Shown here piece by piece: positions 1 through 6,920 of a stretch of 14,922 nt of DNA. The first letter of the stretch is position 1. Each line of letters begins with the position of its first letter. This DNA comes from an uncultured Lachnospiraceae bacterium. GTDB lineage: Bacteria > Bacillota > Clostridia > Lachnospirales > Lachnospiraceae. The notes beneath the pieces are model-generated. The model was given only the letters and a program-made list of their open reading frames with translations, did no database searches and had not been told where the DNA came from. The position numbers were made by a program, and so were the translations under genes. Location: the NCBI GenBank assembly GCA_902803245.1, contig CADCPJ010000360.1, positions 1-14,922 on the forward strand, read 5' to 3'.

Positions 1-184
1 AATCTTCGTCCTGCTTGACGATCTCGCGCTTATTGTAAGTTCCGCAAGCCTTGCAGACCCTGTGCGGCATCATCAGCGCGCCGCACTTGCTGCACTTGAC
101 CAGCGTCGGGGCGCTCATCTTCCAATGAGCCCTTGTCTTGTCGCGACGTGCAGAGCAATGTTTATTCTTCGGACAAATGGACAT
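1..184 (-). CDS. rpmF: 50S ribosomal protein L32 (3' end cut by window edge)
   Basis: Small zinc-ribbon protein of the large ribosomal subunit. The visible 61 residues begin MSICPKNKHCSARRDK and contain the L32 core WKMSAP and four cysteines (C31, C34, C44, C47) as two CxxC pairs that bind zinc. The bacterial family is about 57-62 residues, so the stop lies just beyond the left edge. The ATG at 184-182 is fixed by a strong TAAGGAGGTG site 7-8 bases upstream. A consensus promoter at 213-242 drives it. In many Firmicutes rpmF follows yceD (DUF177); here the upstream neighbour is a small ORF and then leuS, so rpmF has its own transcription unit. Confidence 0.96.
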   Translation of the reverse strand, partial: MSICPKNKHCSARRDKTRAHWKMSAPTLVKCSKCGALMMPHRVCKACGTYNKREIVKQDED

Positions 185-212
185 CTTTCACACCTCCTTA
201 ACGCACTTTGCT

Positions 213-242
213 ATTATACAGGCGGCCTGTGGACTTTGTCAA
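213..242 (-). promoter_or_regulatory. Sigma-A-type promoter of rpmF
   Basis: On the minus strand TTGACA (242-237) and TATAAT (218-213), both perfect consensus hexamers, are separated by 18 bases. They stand about 28 bases upstream of the rpmF start codon, leaving a short leader that contains the ribosome binding site. Confidence 0.85.
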
Positions 243-251
243 CAGGAAACC

Positions 252-279
252 TTGACATTATGAAATGTAATGTTACTAT
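252..279 (+). promoter_or_regulatory. Promoter of the small ORF, divergent from rpmF
   Basis: TTGACA at 252-257 is followed after 16 bases by TACTAT at 274-279 (4 of 6 matches), which is preceded by TG at 271-272, an extended -10 arrangement. Its -35 box lies only 9 bases from the rpmF -35 box on the other strand, so the two promoters are back to back. A ribosome binding site and ATG follow at a normal distance. Confidence 0.6.
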
Positions 280-313
280 TCACAGCCTGTATGTATATAA
301 AGGAGGATGCGTC

Positions 314-466
314 ATGCTTGCATGTAAGCAGACTTCTTTATATGCAGACAATGCCTGTGAAGCAGGAACTTCCAATGCAGCCTCAGACATAAGCAGCTTT
401 AGCTGCGTCATACGTGCAAAGCACGGATGGTCTGTGGCCTGCAGCCGGAAGGGCTGTGAACAGTAA
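314..466 (+). CDS. Unrecognised 50-residue cysteine-containing small protein
   Basis: I do not recognise this peptide and assign no function. It starts MLACKQTSLYADNACEAG and ends SVACSRKGCEQ, with five cysteines at residues 4, 15, 31, 43 and 48. It has no hydrophobic membrane segment and no obvious signal peptide. The case for expression rests on signals in the right order: an extended -10 promoter at 252-279, an AAAGGAGGA ribosome binding site 6-7 bases before the ATG at 314, a complete frame to TAA at 464-466, and a structured region just after it (459-513). The frame stays open upstream into rpmF antisense, but only this ATG has a ribosome binding site. It runs toward the 3' end of leuS, so the transcript could instead be a regulatory or antisense RNA. 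Confidence 0.45.
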   Translation: MLACKQTSLYADNACEAGTSNAASDISSFSCVIRAKHGWSVACSRKGCEQ

Positions 467-513
467 CAATGTAACGAGAGGGGACGCTCCCCGCTGTCAT
501 CATTTTTACTGTT
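459..513. other. Nested inverted repeats between the small ORF and leuS
   Basis: AACAGTAA (459-466) pairs perfectly with TTACTGTT (506-513). Inside lies GGGGA-CGC-TCCCC (480-492). There is a short T-run at 502-507 on the plus strand but it does not directly follow a stem. This may end transcription from one or both sides (small ORF on plus, leuS on minus), but it is not a textbook terminator. Confidence 0.4.
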
Positions 514-529
514 GCGGCAGCTGTTCCGT

Positions 530-2953
530 TTACTTGCGGATGACCAGATTGAGGATCTTCCCGGGCACGTAGATCTCCTTCACGACCTGTGCGTCCCCGA
601 TCTTGTCCGCCACGGCCTCTTTGGCTCTGGCGATTGCCTCTTCCTTCGGCGCATCGACACCAAGGGAAATGACGGCCTTGATCTTGCCGTTAATCTGCAC
701 CGGGACTTCCTTCACGTCGTCTGCCGCAAGCGAAGCATCGTGCTTCGGCCACTCGCTGTGGAAGATCGTCTCCGTATGGCCGCACTTTTCGTAGAGCTCC
801 TCCGCGATGTGCGGGGCAAACGGAGCGCGCAGGCGCAGATAGGTCTCGATCGTCTCCTTGTCGATGCCGCCGCATTTCTCGGCGATCTTCGCCATCTGGT
901 TGTTGTACTCCATGAACTTGGAGATCACGGTGTTGAGCGCGAACTGGTCGAGGCGCATCGTGATATCCGCGATGAGCTTGTGGCGGAGCTTGACCATCTC
1001 CGGCGTCGCCGGGACATCCGCCTCGATGCTGTCCGCCGCCAGATTCCAGAACTTGTTGAGGAAGCGGTTGACGCCGTCGATTCCTCTCTCGTCCCACGCG
1101 CTGTCCTGCTGCGGAGGGCCGATAAAGAGCTCATAGATGCGGAGGCTGTCGCAGCCGTAGTCGCGGACCATGTCGTCGGGGGAAACCACGTTGCCGAGGG
1201 ATTTGCTCATCTTCACGCCCTTCGGTCCGAGGATCATGCCCTGGTTGAAGAGGCGCGTAAAGGGCTCGTCGAAGTCCACAACGCCGATGTCATGAAGGAA
1301 CTTCGTGTAGAACCGGGAGTAGAGCAGATGCAGCACGGCGTGTTCGACGCCGCCGATGTACATGTCCACCGGAAGGTACTCGTCGGCTTTTTTGCGGCTC
1401 ACGAGCTCCTTGTCGTTGTGCGCGTCCACATAGCGCAGGAAGTACCAGGAGGAGCCTGCCCACTGGGGCATCGTGTTGGTCTCCCGCTTCGCTCTCTTGC
1501 CGCAGCACGGGCAGGTCGTATTCACCCAGCTGTCAATGGCTGCGAGGGGCGATTCGCCCGTATCCGTCGGCTGATAGGACTCCACGTCCGGGAGAAGGAC
1601 CGGGAGCTGATCCTCGGGCACCGGCACCGGTCCGCAGTCCGGGCAGTGAACGATCGGGATCGGCTCGCCCCAGTATCTCTGGCGGGAGAAGACCCAGTCG
1701 CGGAGCTTGTAATTGACGGTCTTTTTGCCGAGGCCCTTCTTCTCGATCATGAGAGGAGCCTCCTCCTTCAAGACCGCGGATTCCATGCCGTTCCACTCAC
1801 CGGAGTTGATCATCGTGCCGCTCGCCTCCGTGTAGGCCTCCTGCATGTCGGGAATCTCTTTCCCGTCCTTTGCGATGACCTGGACAATCGGAAGGCCGAA
1901 CTTTTTGGCAAATGCAAAGTCGCGGTCGTCGTGGGCCGGGACGCACATGATCGCGCCCGTTCCGTAGTCGGCGAGAACGTAATCGGACAGCCAGATCTCG
2001 ATCTTCTCTCCGTTAAGAGGATTGATCGCATAGCTTCCGGTGAAGACGCCCGTCTTCTCCTTGTTCTGCACGCGGTCCACGCTGGACTTGTTTGCCGCTG
2101 CCAGGCAGTATGCCTCGACGTCTTCCCGCCTGTCGGGAGCCGTGATCTTTTTAACCAGCTCGTGCTCCGGGGCGAGCACCATGAACGTGGCGCCGTACAG
2201 CGTGTCCGGACGGGTCGTGTAGACCGTGATCTTCTCGTCGGAGCCGTCCACCTTAAAGAGAACCTCCGCGCCGTAGGACCTGCCGATCCAGTCGGTCTGC
2301 ATCTTCTTGACCTTCTCCGGCCAGTCGAGGCCGTCGAGGCCGGTAAGGAGCCTGTCCGCGTAGGCGGTGATCTTCAGCATCCACTGCCGGAGATTCTTTT
2401 TCGTCACCTCCGAGCCGCATCTTTCGCATTTCCCGTCCACGACCTCTTCGTTGGCGAGGACCGCCTTGCAGCTCGGACACCAGTTGAGAGGCATCTCCTT
2501 CTCATAGGCGAGGCCGGCCTTGAACATCTGCACGAAGATCCACTGCGTCCATTTGTAAAATGCAGGATCCGTCGTGTTGACCTCCATATCCCAGTCGCGG
2601 ATCGCGCCGATCTGGTCGATCTGCCTGCGGATGTTCGCCACATTCGCCGCAGTGGAAATGGCGGGATGCTGCCCCGTCTTAATGGCATAGTTCTCGGCGG
2701 GAAGGCCGAAAGCGTCCCAGCCCATGGGATGGATGACGTAGTGTCCGCCGTCCATCATCTTGTAGCGGGCCCACACGTCAGAGATGACATATCCCCTCCA
2801 GTGACCGACATGAAGCCCCGCTCCCGATGGATAGGGGAACATGTCGAGACAGTAATACTTCGGCTTCTTGCCGTCATTTACATTGATGGGGTTTTCCTCC
2901 CATCTCTTCCTCCACTTGGCCTCGACTTCCATATGGTTGTAAGGGACTGCCAT
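530..2953 (-). CDS. leuS: Leucyl-tRNA synthetase
   Basis: Class I aminoacyl-tRNA synthetase that attaches leucine to tRNA-Leu in the cytoplasm and hydrolyses mischarged products. It has 807 residues, usual for the bacterial enzyme. The start is MAVPYNHMEVEAKW at 2953, with an AAGGAGG site about 9 bases upstream; the frame could open 27 bases earlier but without a ribosome binding site. Motifs in order: HVGH at residues 48-51 (HIGH signature), a cysteine-rich zinc segment near 160-180 (CPSC...CERC), the CP1 editing domain with TTRPDT (246-251) and GTGAIMCVPAHDDRDFAF (331-348), and GVKMSKSLGN around 579-588 (KMSKS signature). It has its own promoter at 3001-3029 and is probably also reached by readthrough from pgeF. 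No T-box leader is present. Confidence 0.98.
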   Translation of the reverse strand: MAVPYNHMEVEAKWRKRWEENPINVNDGKKPKYYCLDMFPYPSGAGLHVGHWRGYVISDVWARYKMMDGGHYVIHPMGWDAFGLPAENYAIKTGQHPAISTAANVANIRRQIDQIGAIRDWDMEVNTTDPAFYKWTQWIFVQMFKAGLAYEKEMPLNWCPSCKAVLANEEVVDGKCERCGSEVTKKNLRQWMLKITAYADRLLTGLDGLDWPEKVKKMQTDWIGRSYGAEVLFKVDGSDEKITVYTTRPDTLYGATFMVLAPEHELVKKITAPDRREDVEAYCLAAANKSSVDRVQNKEKTGVFTGSYAINPLNGEKIEIWLSDYVLADYGTGAIMCVPAHDDRDFAFAKKFGLPIVQVIAKDGKEIPDMQEAYTEASGTMINSGEWNGMESAVLKEEAPLMIEKKGLGKKTVNYKLRDWVFSRQRYWGEPIPIVHCPDCGPVPVPEDQLPVLLPDVESYQPTDTGESPLAAIDSWVNTTCPCCGKRAKRETNTMPQWAGSSWYFLRYVDAHNDKELVSRKKADEYLPVDMYIGGVEHAVLHLLYSRFYTKFLHDIGVVDFDEPFTRLFNQGMILGPKGVKMSKSLGNVVSPDDMVRDYGCDSLRIYELFIGPPQQDSAWDERGIDGVNRFLNKFWNLAADSIEADVPATPEMVKLRHKLIADITMRLDQFALNTVISKFMEYNNQMAKIAEKCGGIDKETIETYLRLRAPFAPHIAEELYEKCGHTETIFHSEWPKHDASLAADDVKEVPVQINGKIKAVISLGVDAPKEEAIARAKEAVADKIGDAQVVKEIYVPGKILNLVIRK

Positions 2954-3000
2954 CTGATCTTGCCTCCTTGTGAAATGCATTTTTGAACCGCACTTTTTGA

Positions 3001-3029
3001 ATCATAGATGTACGGTTCCTGTTTGTCAA
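3001..3029 (-). promoter_or_regulatory. Sigma-A-type promoter of leuS
   Basis: On the minus strand TTGACA (3029-3024), 17-base spacer, TATGAT (3006-3001). It lies in the 97-base gap between pgeF and leuS and gives a leader of about 40 bases ending in the AAGGAGG site of leuS. Confidence 0.75.
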
Positions 3030-3050
3030 TACTTCCATCCGGAATGCCCT

Positions 3051-3887
3051 TCACCAGTCCTCTCCCCGGATCCCGAGGAATGCCGCCATCTCCCCGCGCT
3101 TTTTTCCGCCCGCGCGGTGGGAATAGAAGAGATCCGGGTTGCAGCAGGTGCACAGGTTCGGCATCGAGATGTTCTTCATAGGCACGCCGGCATCCGCGAT
3201 GACCCCCTGATTTGCGCCCATCAGGTCAAGGAGGTACTTGTCTCCCCCCTTCGGCGTCGCGTAGCAGTTCGGGAACTGTTTGGCCACTTCCTCGCCCACC
3301 TCGTAGCAGTTCCGGCAGATTGAGGGTCCGATCGCCGCGAGCATCTTCGAGGGATCCGATCCGAATTCCCTCTGCATCGCCTCGATGGTCGCCCTGCCTA
3401 TCTTTGCGGCTGTGCCTCTCCAGCCGGAGTGGGACAGCCCGACAGCGTGATGCTCCGGGTCGACGAAATAGAGCGGGGTGCAGTCCGCGGTAAAGATCAC
3501 GAGAGTCACTCCCGGTTCATTCGTGATGAGCCCGTCCACATCCGACAGGTGATTCGCCCTGAAGAAACCGGCCCCGCAGTCTTTCCTCCCGACTCTCCTT
3601 ACGTTGGCGGTGTGAGTCTGCTTCGAAAAAACCATGGACGTCAGGGGAAATCCGATCGCAGAGGCGATCCGCCCATAGTTCTCCCGGACATTCTCCGGAT
3701 CGTCCCCACAGTGCAGGTCGAGGTTCATGGAGGAAAAATACCCCCTGCTCACTCCGCCGAAGCGGGTCGAAAAGCCGTTTGCCAGCCATTCGAGGTTGTC
3801 AAAAGCTTTCACGCTCAAATAAAGAAGGTCATACTTTCTGTGAAGGGTCATGCCCTCACCGCCTTCGCTGATCCACTTGATATCCAT
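3051..3887 (-). CDS. pgeF: YfiH/YlmD-family polyphenol oxidase / purine nucleoside phosphorylase-like protein
   Basis: Member of the Cu/Zn-dependent YfiH family (formerly DUF152). Family members have been described as peptidoglycan editing factors, as laccase-like oxidases and as purine nucleoside-processing enzymes, so the reaction here is not settled by sequence alone. The family active-site ligands are visible as H92 (SKQTHTANV), C136 (FTADCTPLYF) and H153 (GLSHSGWRGT), numbering from ATG 3887 (278 residues). The start is uncertain: a TTG at 3902 overlaps the end of yraN, ATG 3887 follows GGGTGAGG, and ATG 3851 follows GGTGAGGG. I chose 3887, which begins 5 bases after the yraN stop. The gene looks translationally linked to yraN and precedes leuS. 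Confidence 0.9.
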   Translation of the reverse strand: MDIKWISEGGEGMTLHRKYDLLYLSVKAFDNLEWLANGFSTRFGGVSRGYFSSMNLDLHCGDDPENVRENYGRIASAIGFPLTSMVFSKQTHTANVRRVGRKDCGAGFFRANHLSDVDGLITNEPGVTLVIFTADCTPLYFVDPEHHAVGLSHSGWRGTAAKIGRATIEAMQREFGSDPSKMLAAIGPSICRNCYEVGEEVAKQFPNCYATPKGGDKYLLDLMGANQGVIADAGVPMKNISMPNLCTCCNPDLFYSHRAGGKKRGEMAAFLGIRGEDW

Positions 3888-3892
3888 ATTCC

Positions 3893-4270
3893 TCACCCGC
3901 AATAGTCAAATGCCGCCGTCACGTGCTGAACTCCCTCATCCGTTATTCCGATGACGTCGAAGCGGCAGGCGACATCCGTCGTGGAATAATTCGTGTACAG
4001 ATAGTAGAGAGCCACCTTCGAGATCTTCCTCTGCTTCCTCCGGTCCACAGCCGCGAGTGGACCTCCGCCGCTCTCATCCGCCCGGTATTTCACTTCCACG
4101 AAGACGAGGGTCTCCCCGTCCATGGCGATGAGATCGATCTCCCCCATCCTGCAGCGGTAGTTTCTGGCCAGTATGCGGAAGCCCTTCTCCGCGAGGAACC
4201 GGGCCGCCATGTCCTCGTAGCTTCCGCCGACCGATCTGGTGTTTTTTCCCTTTATAGATCCGGAAACCAT
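3893..4270 (-). CDS. yraN: UPF0102 protein YraN, nuclease-fold
   Basis: Conserved 125-residue protein with a predicted restriction-endonuclease-like fold; its cellular role is not established. The signature is GEIDLIAMDGETLVFVEVKY, carrying the acidic and EVK residues typical of that fold, near residues 43-62. The ATG at 4270 overlaps the 3' end of rnhB by 19 bases, with a GGAG about 11 bases upstream inside rnhB, suggesting coupled translation. The frame continues open upstream through rnhB, but that part is an out-of-frame shadow. The rnhB-yraN pairing is common in Firmicutes. Confidence 0.9.
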   Translation of the reverse strand: MVSGSIKGKNTRSVGGSYEDMAARFLAEKGFRILARNYRCRMGEIDLIAMDGETLVFVEVKYRADESGGGPLAAVDRRKQRKISKVALYYLYTNYSTTDVACRFDVIGITDEGVQHVTAAFDYCG

Positions 4271-4932
4271 TTTCGGATAAAGCTCCTCCGGTGAATCGGA
4301 CAGGGACCGCATCTTTTCAGGGCCTCGATGTGCTCCGCCGTGCCGTAGCCCTTGTTTCTCGCGAACCCGTATTCCGGATAAATGCGGTCGTAGTCCTCCA
4401 TGAGGCGGTCTCTCGTCACCTTGGCGACGATGCTCGCCGCCGCGATCGAGACGCTTTTTGCGTCGCCGTGCACGATGGGGCACTGGGGCAGAGACACGCC
4501 CGGAATCATCACGGCGTCATTTAACAGAAATCCGGCTGGGGGATCGAGCGCGCCAATCGCCTTTCTCATGGCCGAGTAAGTGGCCTGAAGGATGTTGATC
4601 TCATCGATCACCTCGGGCGATTCCATGCCAAGTCCCACCGCGACGGCTTTTTCGAGGATCACGTCATAGAGCTCTTCGCGCTTCTTTTCGCTCAGCTTCT
4701 TGGAGTCATTTAAGTAAAGGATCCGCTCATCCGGCGGAAGGATCACCGCGCAGGCCACCACCGGGCCGCTAAGGGGTCCTCTTCCGACCTCGTCGATGCC
4801 GGCGATCCTCCCCTTTTCCGCAAACCTCCGCTCGTAGACCATGAGGGACTCCGTGCGCGCAATCTCCTTCTCAAGCTTCGCCCTGGCCTTCTCTTCTTTC
4901 TCCAGAAGCCTTTGAAGCTGTCTCTCAGTCAT
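4252..4932 (-). CDS. rnhB: Ribonuclease HII
   Basis: Cleaves the RNA strand of RNA-DNA hybrids and starts removal of single ribonucleotides from DNA. At 226 residues it is slightly longer than the minimal family because of a charged, probably helical N-terminal extension of about 40 residues rich in Glu, Lys and Arg. Motifs: AGIDEVGRGPLSGPVV with catalytic D47 and E48, LLNDAV with D139, and GDAKSVSIAAASIVAKVTRD with D157, together the DEDD set. The ATG at 4932 is preceded by AAGAGGTGAG. It begins 10 bases after the rbgA stop. Confidence 0.96.
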   Translation of the reverse strand: MTERQLQRLLEKEEKARAKLEKEIARTESLMVYERRFAEKGRIAGIDEVGRGPLSGPVVACAVILPPDERILYLNDSKKLSEKKREELYDVILEKAVAVGLGMESPEVIDEINILQATYSAMRKAIGALDPPAGFLLNDAVMIPGVSLPQCPIVHGDAKSVSIAAASIVAKVTRDRLMEDYDRIYPEYGFARNKGYGTAEHIEALKRCGPCPIHRRSFIRKWFPDL

Positions 4933-4942
4933 ACCTCACCTC

Positions 4943-5797
4943 TTAAAATGCGGCTTCCCCGGGGAGCTCGAGTGTCATGCGCCCGATCCGGCCGGAGCGG
5001 AAATCGTCGAGGAGGAGCTTCGACGCCTTCAAAGTGTCCGCCTCCCCGCCCTTTTTCAGGCAGCCTCGCGCGGCGGCGATCCTTAAGAGCACTTCTTCCG
5101 CAGGTCCCGACTCCCCGCAGCCGTATCTCCCTTCAAGGAATGAGGGATATCTGTCCCTGACGACACGTATGAGGTCGAGCGACAGCTCCTCGGTGTTCAC
5201 GACGTCGTCCGGCATCGAGCCGATGAGGGCGATCTTAAGTCCCACGGACTGGTCCTCGAACTTCGGCCAAAGGAGGCCGGGCGTGTCGAGAAGCTCCACC
5301 TCTTTGCTGATCCGGATCCACTGCCTGCCCTTGGTGACTCCCGGGCGGTTGCCGGTCTTTAAGGACGACGATCCGGAAAACGAGTTGATGAAGGTGGACT
5401 TGCCGACGTTCGGGATCCCCGCCACCATGGCGCGGATCGGCCGGTTCAGAATCCCTTTTCTCCTGTCCCGCTCGATCTTCGCGGAGCACACCTCCCGGAT
5501 GAGGGGCATGATGCGCTTTATAGCGCTGTTCTTCCGCAGGTCGCACGCATAGGGGTGAAGCCCCATATCCCGGTAGCAGTTCATCCACTCTTCGCTCGCC
5601 TTCTCTTCGGCCAGGTCCGTCTTGCCGAAGAGAATCATGCGCTCGCGCCCTTTGGAGAGATGGTCGAGGTCCGGGTTGCGGCTCGCCATGGGAATCCGCG
5701 CATCCACAATTTCGATCACAAGATCGATGAGGCGGATCTGCTCTTCGATCTGCCTCACCGTTTTTGTCATATGTCCCGGATACCATTGATAAACCAT
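4943..5797 (-). CDS. rbgA: Ribosome biogenesis GTPase RbgA (YlqF)
   Basis: Circularly permuted GTPase needed for late 50S subunit assembly in Firmicutes. The N-terminus MVYQWYPGHMTK is the family hallmark. Motifs occur in the permuted order: G4-like GKTD (58-61), G1 GIPNVGKST (127-135), G2 T155 in RPGVTKG, G3 DTPG (171-174), then the C-terminal RNA-binding region. The length of 284 residues is normal. One oddity is the G4 motif, which reads FGKTD where NKxD is usual. The start at 5797 has an AGGGAG about 11 bases upstream. It lies between lepB and rnhB, the standard neighbourhood. Confidence 0.96.
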   Translation of the reverse strand: MVYQWYPGHMTKTVRQIEEQIRLIDLVIEIVDARIPMASRNPDLDHLSKGRERMILFGKTDLAEEKASEEWMNCYRDMGLHPYACDLRKNSAIKRIMPLIREVCSAKIERDRRKGILNRPIRAMVAGIPNVGKSTFINSFSGSSSLKTGNRPGVTKGRQWIRISKEVELLDTPGLLWPKFEDQSVGLKIALIGSMPDDVVNTEELSLDLIRVVRDRYPSFLEGRYGCGESGPAEEVLLRIAAARGCLKKGGEADTLKASKLLLDDFRSGRIGRMTLELPGEAAF

Positions 5798-5824
5798 ATC
5801 TTAAAAAACTCCCTGACCGTCTGT

Positions 5825-6400
5825 TCAGTTCACAAACCCGGTCCTTGAAAACGGCTGACCGATAAACCACACCTTCCCGTAGATCTGTCCCTTGGAGATA
5901 TTGCCCACGTCGGCGAACCGGCTGTCCTCGGAATTGTTCCGGTTGTCCCCCAGGACAAAATACTCCTCGGACCCGAGGCGGACTCCCTCCCCGGCGACTC
6001 CGGGCTTCGTGATATTGGGAAACTCCCGGCTCTCGATATAGGTCTTGCCGTCGATCAGGATGAGGCCGTCCTTGATCTGGATCGTCTCGCCCGGAAGCGC
6101 TATGACGCGCTTCACGTGAATGCCCGACTCCGGATCGTTTCCGTTCCGATAGGCAATCAGGTCTCCCCGGTGCACTCCTCCGACGGCATAGCTGGCACGA
6201 TTGACAAAGACCCGGTCTCCGGCCATGAGGGTCGGGTTCATCGAATTTTCCTGTACCGTCACGGAGCTGAAGAATATATAGGAAGTGGCCGCGGCAAGCA
6301 GAAGGACCAGCAGCACTTCCAGAGCCGCAAGAAGCGCCTTCCTCCGTCTCTCCCTCCGCACTCTTCGGTTGATCTCCGACTGATAATTAGACTTCGCCAT
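5825..6400 (-). CDS. lepB: Signal peptidase I
   Basis: Membrane serine protease that removes signal peptides from exported proteins outside the membrane. It has 191 residues from MAKSNYQSEI, the compact Firmicutes (SipS-like) size. There is one membrane anchor at about residues 22-44 after an Arg-rich cytoplasmic segment. Catalytic S53 lies in ENSMNPTL, catalytic K97 in HVKRVIALPGE, and the conserved GDNRNNSEDSR box is near the C-terminus. The frame opens 19 codons earlier, but that part runs into the rplS terminator at 6419-6450 and is rejected; the chosen ATG follows a G-rich GGGCGGGA. I see no clear promoter between terminator and start, so expression probably depends on readthrough from rplS. 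Confidence 0.95.
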   Translation of the reverse strand: MAKSNYQSEINRRVRRERRRKALLAALEVLLVLLLAAATSYIFFSSVTVQENSMNPTLMAGDRVFVNRASYAVGGVHRGDLIAYRNGNDPESGIHVKRVIALPGETIQIKDGLILIDGKTYIESREFPNITKPGVAGEGVRLGSEEYFVLGDNRNNSEDSRFADVGNISKGQIYGKVWFIGQPFSRTGFVN

Positions 6401-6418
6401 CCGTATCCCGCCCTGTAC

Positions 6419-6450
6419 AAAAACTACAAGGGAAGCAACATCTGCTTCCC
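6419..6450 (-). terminator. Terminator after rplS, before lepB
   Basis: On the minus strand GGGAAGCA (6437-6430 complement side) and TGCTTCCC form an 8-bp stem (arms 6430-6437 and 6443-6450) with a 5-base loop, followed by TTGTAGTTTTT. It begins 13 bases after the rplS stop and separates the ribosomal genes from lepB-rbgA-rnhB. Confidence 0.8.
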
Positions 6451-6462
6451 CTGCCAAGAATC

Positions 6463-6810
6463 TTACCGGATAATCTCTTTGACCTTTGCGCTCTTGCCGG
6501 AACGCTGTCTGAGATAGTTGAGCTTCGCGCGGCGGACTTTGCCGTGGCGGACCACCTCAATCTTCTCAACGTTCGGTGAGTGCAGTGGCCAGGTCTTCTC
6601 AACGCCGACGCCGTTGGATGTCTTCCTGACGGTAAATGTCTCGCGGTTTCCGCCGCCCTGTCTCTTGAGGACGACGCCCTCGAAGATCTGGATTCTCTCG
6701 CGGTTTCCTTCCTTGATCTTTCCGTGCACGCGGATCGTGTCGCCAACACGGAACTCAGTGATGTCGGATTTCAGCTGAGCTTCTTCAATCTGTCTGATGA
6801 TTTCGTTCAT
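6463..6810 (-). CDS. rplS: 50S ribosomal protein L19
   Basis: Large-subunit protein at the 30S-50S interface. It has 115 residues, the normal length, with the family signatures [16 protein letters not shown] and [15 protein letters not shown], and [28 protein letters not shown] near the C-terminus. The ATG at 6810 follows AAAGGAG at normal spacing. A 110-base structured leader precedes it and a hairpin terminator follows it, so its level can be set separately from trmD upstream and lepB downstream. Confidence 0.98.
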   Translation of the reverse strand: MNEIIRQIEEAQLKSDITEFRVGDTIRVHGKIKEGNRERIQIFEGVVLKRQGGGNRETFTVRKTSNGVGVEKTWPLHSPNVEKIEVVRHGKVRRAKLNYLRQRSGKSAKVKEIIR

Positions 6811-6920
6811 GATTCTACTCCTTTATTCACTGGGCTTTCATAACGGGAACGATCTGCCTCACCTCACGGGTCAGGCGTCCGACAGAGGACTGCCCGAATA
6901 TACGCAACTAAAACAATATA
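6811..6920 (-). promoter_or_regulatory. Structured 5' leader of rplS, probable L19 autoregulatory element
   Basis: The gap between trmD and rplS is unusually long for this cluster. On the minus strand it carries a hairpin made of GCCT/AGGC and ACC/GGT arms with one internal mismatch (6856-6876), a second short stem GTCC/GGAC next to it, and a 3' segment ending at the ribosome binding site. Firmicutes commonly have an L19 leader RNA at exactly this place, controlling rplS in response to L19. The assignment rests on position and folding; I could not align it to a covariance model. Confidence 0.5.

Noticed and set aside
512..2986. An 824-codon open frame on the plus strand opposite leuS
   Set aside because: It is the antisense shadow of leuS in high-GC DNA; it has no ribosome binding site and its protein has a low-complexity Arg/Val/His/Leu-rich composition with no family resemblance.
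4271..4483. N-terminal extension of YraN by about 70 residues
   Set aside because: It is an alternative frame of rnhB with Arg-rich shadow composition; the family length is reached from ATG 4270.
6401..6457. N-terminal extension of LepB by 19 residues
   Set aside because: It would be encoded by the rplS terminator stem and T-run; the ATG at 6400 gives a normal signal peptidase N-terminus.
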